64,000 nucleotides of DNA from Alviniconcha marisindica (taxonomy: Eukaryota; Mollusca; Gastropoda; Provannidae): positions 290,001 through 354,000 of the forward strand of contig JABMCL010003576.1 in assembly GCA_018857735.1 (NCBI GenBank), written 5' to 3'. Below are positions 59,100 to 64,000 of this stretch, piece by piece (position 1 is the first letter of the stretch; every line of letters begins with the position of its first letter). A program made the position numbers and the translations under genes. The notes below the pieces were generated by a model. It worked only from the letters and a program-made list of their open reading frames with translations. It did no database searches and was not told the origin of the DNA.

Positions 59100-62000
59100 C
59101 TGGTGTTTTACGCCCAGCCAGAGAGACAGGAGTAAGTAAGTAAGTAATGGTGTTTTACGCCCAGCAGAGAGACAGGAGTAAGTAGTAAGTAAGTAATAAC
59201 TGGTGTTTTATGCCCAGTCAGAGAGACAGGAGTAAGTAAGTAAGTAAGTAAACTGGTGTTTTACGCCCAGCCAGAGAGACAGGAGTAAGTAAGTAAGTAA
59301 ACTGGTGTTTTACGCCAGCAGAGAGACAGAGTAAGTAAGTAAGTAAACTGGTGTTTTACGCCCAGCCAGAGAGACAGGAGTAAGTAAGTAAGTAAGTAAG
59401 TAAGTAAACTGGTGTTTTACGCCCAGCCAGAGAGACAGGAGTAAGTAAGTAAGTAAACTGGTGTTTTACGCCCAGCCAGAGAGACAGGAGTAAGTAAGTA
59501 AGTAAATGGTGTTACAGCCAGAGAGACAGGAGTAAGTAAGAAGTAAACTGGTGTTTTACCCCAGTCAGAGAGACAGGAGTAAGTAAGTAAGTAAGTAAAC
59601 TGGTGTTTTATGCCCAGCCAGAGAGACAGGAGTAAGTAAGTAAGTAAACTGGTGTTTTACACCCAGTCAGAGAGACAGGAAGGACACTGACAAACAGTGA
59701 AGGAAAAGAAACAGGCTCATTTTCCCACAGTTGCAGAGATTCCTAAGTTGTGCAATGGAGGAGAGGGTACTACCAGTGACCTTCACCTGTACCAGAGATG
59801 CCACAAATAAGGCTGGTATGTGTGGCAAAAAAGTATCAAATATGTCACACATCAACCCTTTTGTTTCTTCACTTGTAAAGAGCAAACCAACATGGCTGCA
59901 CCCCGAGCTCAAATCCGAAAACCCAAAAGTACTCCTTTGGTATCAATACTGACTTGATAAACTAACCAAATGAAGCCTGCAGAAGAAAACATTTGCACAG
60001 TTTATACGTTCTAAAGCCAACTTGCATCTTCGCTTCATTTCAGCCGTAACATGACACTGGTGCTACTTACTAACACAATATTAGCGTTGTGCCTAAGTAT
60101 TATGCAAGCACTACCTCCTGAAGTTTCTCCTCTCCTTTCTTGTGCTCGGCATCGGTAGCAGCAGCGTCACGGCCACGAAGAATAGGTGTCTCAAACCGAC
60201 GCTTGAACTCCTGGGCTGTGCCTGTGTGGTAGACAGTACACTGGGAATGTTAGTTCCAGAATATGTATAATGGGTGGGTCTGTGTGGAGTGTTTGGGGGG
60301 GGGGGGGGGGGGGTTACTGAGTCCAGTATCAGTGCTTACAAGCCACTTCTGAAAACAGTTTGAACTAAAAAATCAGTTTGATGCTCTGACATAAAGTGCA
60401 ACTGACTGAAGGACTCCAGCAAGTATTTCAACCCTCAAACCTAAAGCCCTGTCTACATGATTCAACACACACAGGATGCCCCTGTTCACAAAGTGCAGCT
60501 GACTGAAGGACTCCAGCAAGTACATCAATGATCAAGTATAATGCCTTGTCTACATTATTCAACTAGCATAAATGATGAAATGCAGCAAAATGAAGTACCC
60601 CAGGAGGTACACTGACCAATAACCTAAAGTTCCATCTATGTGATGCAACACATCTAGGATGCCCCTGTTGTGAAATGCAGTGGACTAAGCAGGTAAGTAA
60701 ACATTATTATTATTATTAGATCGCTTTTATATGGCGCTATTCTCCGCTCTCGAGCAGACTCACTGCGCTCGCATATGATTTTACATGCATGTGATTTTAC
60801 ATGTGATTAAACATGGCGCTTAACGTCCACAGAAACCATAAGGCTTATTAGGGATGGGCAGTGGAGTGAAATCCCACAGCGGGTACATTGACTCATAACT
60901 CTAAAGCTCTGTCCACATGATTCAACACACCTAGGATGCCCCTGTTGACAAAAAAATGCAGCAGACTGAAGTACTCCAGCAGTTACATTGACTCATAACT
61001 CTAAAGCTCTGTCCACATGATTCAACACACCTAGGATGCCCCTGTTGACAAAATGCAGCAGACTGAAGTACTCCAGCAGTTACATTGACTCATAACTCTA
61101 AAGCTCTGTCCACATGATTCAACACACCTAGGATGCCCCTGTTGACAAAATGCAGCAGACTGAAGTACTCCAGCAGTTACATTGACTCATAACTCTAAAG
61201 CTCTGTCCACATGATTCAACACACCTAGGATGCCCCTGTTGACAAAATGCAGCAGACTGAAGTACTCCAGCAGTTACATTGACTCATAACTCTAAAGCTC
61301 TGTCCACATGATTCAACACACCTAGGATGCCCCTGTTGACAAAATGCAGCAGACTGAAGTACTCCAGCAGTTACATTGACTCATAACTCTAAAGCTCTGT
61401 CCACATGATTCATCACACATAGGATGCCCCTGCTGAAGTACTCCAGCAGTTACATTGACTCATAACTCTAAAGCCTGTCCACATGATTCAACATACATAG
61501 GATGCCCCGTTGAAAAATCCAGCAGTACATTGATCATAACTCTAAGCCTGTACATTATTCAACACACCTAGGATGCCCCTTTTGACAAAATGCAGCAGCT
61601 GAAGACTCCAGCATTACATTGACTCATAACTCTAAAGCTCGGGTCTACATTATTCAACACACCTAGGATGCCCCTGTTGACAAAAAGCAGCAGACTGAAG
61701 TACTCCAGCAGTTACATTGACTCATAACTCTAAAGCCCTGTCTACATTATTCAACACACCTAGGATGCCCCTGTTGACAAAATGCAGCAGACTGAAGTAC
61801 TCCAGCAGTTACATTGACTCATAACTCTAAATCTCCGTCTACATGATTCAACACACCTAGGATGCCCCTGTTGACAAAATGCAGCAGTCTGAAGTACTCC
61901 AGCAGTTACATTGACTCATAACTCTAAAGCCCTGTCTACATGATTCAACACACCTAGGATGCCCCTGTTGACAAAATGCAGCAGACTGAAGTACTCCAGC

Positions 62001-63355
62001 AGTTACATTGACTCATAACTCTAAAGCCCTGTCCACATGATTCAACATACCTAGGATGCCCCTGTTGACAAAATGCAGCAGTCTGAAGTACTCCAGCAGT
62101 TACATTGACTCATAACTCTAAAGCCCTGTCTACATGATTCAACATACCTAGGATGCCCCTGTTGACAAAATGCAGCAGGCTGAAGTACTCCAGCAGATCA
62201 TTCTGGATGGGGGTGCCAGACAACAGGATGCGACGCTCAGCATTCAGGTTGACTAGCGCCTGGTATGTCTGGTTTTCTGAGTTCTTCAGCCGGTGACCCT
62301 GAAATGACGAGAGCAAGAGTAAGATTGGATAAAACTGCTGTACAAAGGAAGCCTCAGTGAAGGACCTCACCGATGAGACACCAGCCTTATAACAAACCAT
62401 CTTTTTTTTCTTCTGAAACACTTTTCTTCATGTGTTCCTATTTTAAAACCACTTTTGTTTGATTTTCAGGATGCTCTTAAAGGATGAGTTCCACATTTCA
62501 TGACAATTCTGAATGACCAGGGCTATCATGTCATCACACATGATCACATTAACATTTTGGAGAATCACATTTCATCACATCATACATGTACTTGAAATTA
62601 TATCGTGAAGAAGCCTATTTTATCAACATAAGATTGTGGAGAATTACACCTTACTACACATGTACTTCATATGACGTCGTGAAGAATCATACAGCACATA
62701 TATGTACTTCACATTCAGTGTGGAGAATCACCTCATCACATATGCATCTTGCATCACACTGTGGTGAGCCACACCTCATCACACATGTATCTTGCATCAC
62801 ACTGTGGTGAGCCATACCTCATCATACATGTGTCTTGCATCACACTGTGGTGAGACATACCTCATCACATGCACCTTGTGTCACACTGTGACAAGCAACA
62901 CCTCATCACACATGTAACTTGCATCACTGTGGTGAGCCATGCCTCATCACACATGTACCTCACATCACACTGTGGTGAGCCATGCCTCATCACACATGTA
63001 CCTCACACCACACTGTGGCAAGCCACACCTCATCACACATGTAACTTGCATCACACTGTGGTGAGCCATGCCTCATCACACATGTACCTCACATCACACT
63101 ATGGTGAGCCATGCCTCATCACACATGTACCTCACATCACACTGTGGTGAGCCATACCTCATCACATGTAAATCGTAACTTGCATCACACGGTGGCGAGC
63201 CACACCTCATCACACTGTGGTGAGCCATACCTCATCACAAATGACCAGCCCCACAGTGCCCCTGTGCAGGACAGCGGCGTGCAGACGGAAGGTCTCGTAG
63301 GATATGATCAGCACAGGATTGCTGATCCTCCGTCCCTGTTGAGTCATGAAGTAAC
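49337..63355 (-). CDS. RAD54L: RAD54L, SNF2-family recombination translocase, 5'-incomplete
   Basis: Eleven exons join in phase to 490 residues ending in TGA: 63231-63355, 62148-62298, 60115-60221, 58602-58674, 57050-57205, 55729-55839, 55056-55179, 53535-53613, 52509-52688, 50658-50821, 49337-49538. Visible helicase motifs are DEGH (motif II, split between the first two exons), [19 protein letters not shown] (III), [17 protein letters not shown] (IV), [20 protein letters not shown] with DPDWNP (V), and [13 protein letters not shown] (VI, both arginines and GQ kept). The C-terminal Cys/His cluster CRRCVN...DC...WNHC and the HEEQR end are specific to RAD54, not other SNF2 proteins. RAD54 remodels DNA and supports RAD51 strand exchange in the nucleus. 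The 5' exons, with Walker A, lie beyond 64,000. Vertebrate RAD54L has 747 residues, so about two thirds is here. The introns are filled with minisatellites built from exon edges. Confidence 0.96.
50658..50821 (-). CDS. RAD54L: RAD54L exon: [20 protein letters not shown]
   Basis: Reads [40 protein letters not shown], and ends SDTHD with a split Lys codon at AA|GTGAGG. Confidence 0.96.
51147..52442. repeat. 43-bp homogeneous minisatellite in RAD54L intron
   Basis: About 30 units of GGCTCATCTTTCCGTCTTT plus AGTTATTAATACAGTACTG. Central units are nearly identical; the outer ones carry CTGTC and GAGCCTGG variants. Lies between exons 50658-50821 and 52509-52688, ending about 67 bp from the latter. 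Confidence 0.95.
52509..52688 (-). CDS. RAD54L: RAD54L exon: motifs V and VI
   Basis: Sixty codons. [20 protein letters not shown], then [20 protein letters not shown] and [12 protein letters not shown]. Acceptor TGCGCAG, donor GTCAGT, both phase 0. Most conserved part of the gene. Confidence 0.97.
52915..53045. repeat. Three-copy repeat in RAD54L intron
   Basis: Three units of about 44-59 bp sharing CAGTTGTTGAGCACAATCAG and GGGGCAGAACTAGTGA. Confidence 0.85.
53535..53613 (-). CDS. RAD54L: RAD54L exon: [20 protein letters not shown]
   Basis: One base plus 26 codons; [20 protein letters not shown] aligns with [20 protein letters not shown]. Donor TCT|GTGAGT. A 33-bp minisatellite begins within a few bases of the acceptor. 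Confidence 0.95.
53614..54410. repeat. 33-bp minisatellite abutting RAD54L acceptor at 53613
   Basis: About 24 units built on ACATGGCGTACTGTGCAG and AAAGACAGACAAACA, starting within a few bases of the exon. The real acceptor tract (TTGTTTGTTTCAG on minus) resembles TTGTTTGTCAG inside each unit. The unit is a multiple of three, which gives long spurious open frames on both strands. Confidence 0.93.
55056..55179 (-). CDS. RAD54L: RAD54L exon: [20 protein letters not shown]
   Basis: Contains motif [20 protein letters not shown], identical to vertebrates. Begins G|GTAAGGTGG and ends CGCAG|GTATGT. The start is copied in a 56-bp array. Confidence 0.96.
55168..55720. repeat. 56-bp minisatellite across RAD54L acceptor at 55179
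   Basis: Four to five clear 56-bp units (for example 55241 to 55297) and more diverged ones up to the next exon. Units read ATTACAG|GTAAAGTGGTGG on the minus strand, copying the acceptor and codons G-K-V-V. The array occupies almost the whole intron. Confidence 0.9.
55729..55839 (-). CDS. RAD54L: RAD54L exon: HPDLIYEKC ... DLFPSDY
   Basis: Thirty-six codons with split ends; contains [20 protein letters not shown]. The acceptor and first ~18 coding bases recur in the array upstream on this strand. Confidence 0.94.
55822..56245. repeat. 60-76-bp minisatellite across RAD54L acceptor at 55839
   Basis: Six units. Each holds, on the minus strand, GTTGTCTCTCAG|ACCCTGA and TTCATCTATG, copying the acceptor and the codons for DPDLIY. 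The first unit is the genuine exon start. Confidence 0.9.
57050..57205 (-). CDS. RAD54L: RAD54L exon: [19 protein letters not shown] ... KKLCN
   Basis: Joins as [12 protein letters not shown] and [12 protein letters not shown], both as in vertebrates. Acceptor GTTTCAG, donor C|GTAGGG. A partial second copy lies at 59727-59820. Confidence 0.94.
57500..58580. repeat. ~43-bp degenerate minisatellite in RAD54L intron
   Basis: About 25 imperfect units of GATGACATGCCTAAAGACAC plus AGTGAAACAAAGATGATGTT, ending about 20 bp from exon 58602-58674. No clear exon sequence is included. Confidence 0.9.
58602..58674 (-). CDS. RAD54L: RAD54L exon: [21 protein letters not shown]
   Basis: Twenty-four codons plus one base between TTTGCAG and GTAGGC. 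The RCIIRRT and KYLPVK signatures match vertebrate NRCLIRRTSDILSKYLPVK. Confidence 0.93.
58765..59680. repeat. SINE-tail-like minisatellite (GTAA)n in RAD54L intron
   Basis: About 19 units of AACTGGTGTTTTACGCCCAG, a CAGAGAGACAGGA segment and a variable (GTAA) run. The same GTGTTTTA(C/T)GCCCAG-type end occurs singly in inverse orientation near 27105 and 47400, so the unit looks like the end of a dispersed element caught in tandem amplification. Confidence 0.9.
59727..59820 (-). pseudogene. Partial copy of RAD54L exon 57050-57205
   Basis: On the minus strand reads [19 protein letters not shown], against [19 protein letters not shown] of the real exon. The donor position is kept as GT (AACT|GTGGGA). 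The 5' part is shortened and only roughly similar. It lies two introns upstream of its source. It could be a decayed duplicate or a small alternative exon using GTACAG|GTGAAG. Confidence 0.75.
60115..60221 (-). CDS. RAD54L: RAD54L exon: [20 protein letters not shown]
   Basis: Contains no ATG, so easily missed. It reads [20 protein letters not shown], then ends GEEKLQE|GTAGTG, matching vertebrate [20 protein letters not shown] and ERLRE. Phase 1 to 0 fits both neighbours. Confidence 0.92.
60400..62196. repeat. 97-bp minisatellite carrying a RAD54L exon end and donor
   Basis: About eighteen units, period 97 (for example 60964 to 61061), filling nearly the whole intron between exons 62148-62298 and 60115-60221. 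Each unit contains about 49 bp of exon sequence (62148-62196) plus the 5' splice site, read CTAG|GTGTGT on the minus strand against CTAG|GTATGT in the real junction. Units 61430-61620 are degraded by small deletions. A SINE/LINE-tail fragment interrupts it near 60690-60870. Confidence 0.93.
60690..60870 (-). mobile_element. SINE/LINE tail fragments in a minisatellite
   Basis: A TTATTATTAGATCGCTTT and GGCGCTATTCTCCGCTCTCG stretch resembles a similar tail at 19680, followed by GGCGCTTAACGTCCACAGAA of the SINE 3' end. Confidence 0.7.
62148..62298 (-). CDS. RAD54L: RAD54L exon: [15 protein letters not shown] ... SGTPIQND
   Basis: Supplies GH of the DEGH box and motif III. Ends GGGGCATCCTAG|GTATGT in phase 1. 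The last 49 coding bases and the donor are repeated many times in the following intron. Confidence 0.96.
62640..63243. repeat. ~44-bp minisatellite across RAD54L donor at 63231
   Basis: About 12-14 imperfect units built on CCTCATCACACATG and CACTGTGGTGAGCC. The real exon end reads CTCATCACAAATG at 63231-63243, so the last coding bases and the GTATGGCTCAC donor belong to the array. Confidence 0.85.
63231..63355 (-). CDS. RAD54L: RAD54L exon: ISYETFRLH ... VICDE
   Basis: [20 protein letters not shown] to LVICDE, ending phase 0 at GAG|GTATGG. It holds the DE of the DEGH box. Both borders are copied into tandem arrays, one on each side. Confidence 0.93.
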
Positions 63356-64000
63356 CTGGAGAGACAACGAACATATGATCAGCACAGGATTGCTGATCCT
63401 CCGTCCCTGTTGAGTCATGAAGTAACCTGGAGAGACAACAAGGAACAGAACAAGTCACACTTCATCCCTGTTGAGTCATGAAGTAACCTGGAGAGACGAC
63501 AAGGAACAGAACAAGTCACACTTCATCCCTGTTGAGTCATGAAGTAACCTGGAGAGACGACAAGGAACAGAACAAGTCACACTTCATCCCTGTTGAGTCA
63601 TGAAGTAACCTGGAGAGACGACAAGGAACAGAACAAGTCACACTTCATCCCTGTTGAGTCATGAAGTAACCTGGAGAGACGACAAGGAACAGAACAAGTC
63701 ACACTTCATCCCTGTTGAGTCATGAAGTAACCTGGAGAGACGACAATGAACAGAACAAGTCACACTTCATCCCTGCTGGGTCGTGAAGTGACCTGGGGAG
63801 GTGACAATGAACAGAACAAATCACACTTCATCCCTGCTGGGTCGTGAAATGACCTGGGGAGACAACAATGAACAGAACAAAACACACTTCATCCCTGCTG
63901 GGTCGTGAAGTGACCTGGGGAGATGACAATGAACAGAACAAATCACACTTCATCCCTGCTGGGTCGTGAAGTAACCTGGAGAGACGACAATGAACAGAAC
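63332..64000. repeat. 61-bp minisatellite across RAD54L acceptor at 63355
   Basis: Units start at about 63422, 63483, 63544, 63605, 63666 and 63727, then diverge towards the window end, where the array is cut. Each contains CTCTCCAG|GTTACTTCATG on the minus strand, the real 3' splice site and first codons. A longer copy at 63373-63426 duplicates some 50 bp of the exon itself. Confidence 0.92.

Overview
The window is animal nuclear DNA. It has spliced genes with GT-AG introns, long microsatellites, tRNA-derived SINEs, LINE remnants and many minisatellites. The three protein genes and the style of the repeats suggest a mollusc, most likely a marine gastropod. That assignment is inference; no species marker was seen.

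Layout. 1-12,701: no exon recognised; SINEs, CT/TG/CG microsatellites and a 30-bp minisatellite. 12,702-32,252 (+): seventeen exons of a LAP-family protein (leucine-rich repeats plus one C-terminal PDZ domain, ERBIN/LRRC7 type), from about the sixth LRR to the stop codon; roughly the first 150 residues lie upstream of the window. 32,253-40,000: 3' flank with minisatellites and LINE scraps. 40,272-41,363 (+): an intact intronless class B Hsp40 (DNAJB1/4/5 type) behind a textbook heat-shock element and two inverted CCAAT boxes. 41,364-48,880: its probable 3' UTR and intergenic DNA. 49,337-63,355 (-): eleven exons of the recombination motor RAD54L, from just before the DEGH box to the stop codon; the 5' exons, with the Walker A motif, lie beyond 64,000. 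DNAJB and RAD54L are convergent. The three genes act in unrelated processes (cell polarity/junctions, protein folding, homologous recombination), and nothing suggests they are co-regulated.

The most unusual signal is how the minisatellites sit relative to exons. In both spliced genes many tandem arrays straddle or abut an exon edge, so each unit carries a copy of the splice junction with some coding sequence, or of the last codons plus the stop. Clear straddling cases are the ERBIN-like exons ending at 14,969 and 21,704, its stop at 32,252, and in RAD54L the stop at 49,337 and the junctions at 55,179, 55,839, 62,148, 63,231 and 63,355. Other arrays abut junctions (14,897; 20,397; 23,177; 53,613), and diverged exon copies lie in introns (13,052-13,290; 26,560-26,920; 59,727-59,820). 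This looks like repeated tandem duplication seeded at exon borders, filling introns with decoy splice sites. I know of no standard annotation class for it.

Exon borders were set by eye from splice consensus, reading-frame phase and remembered family sequence. All phases close without a frameshift.
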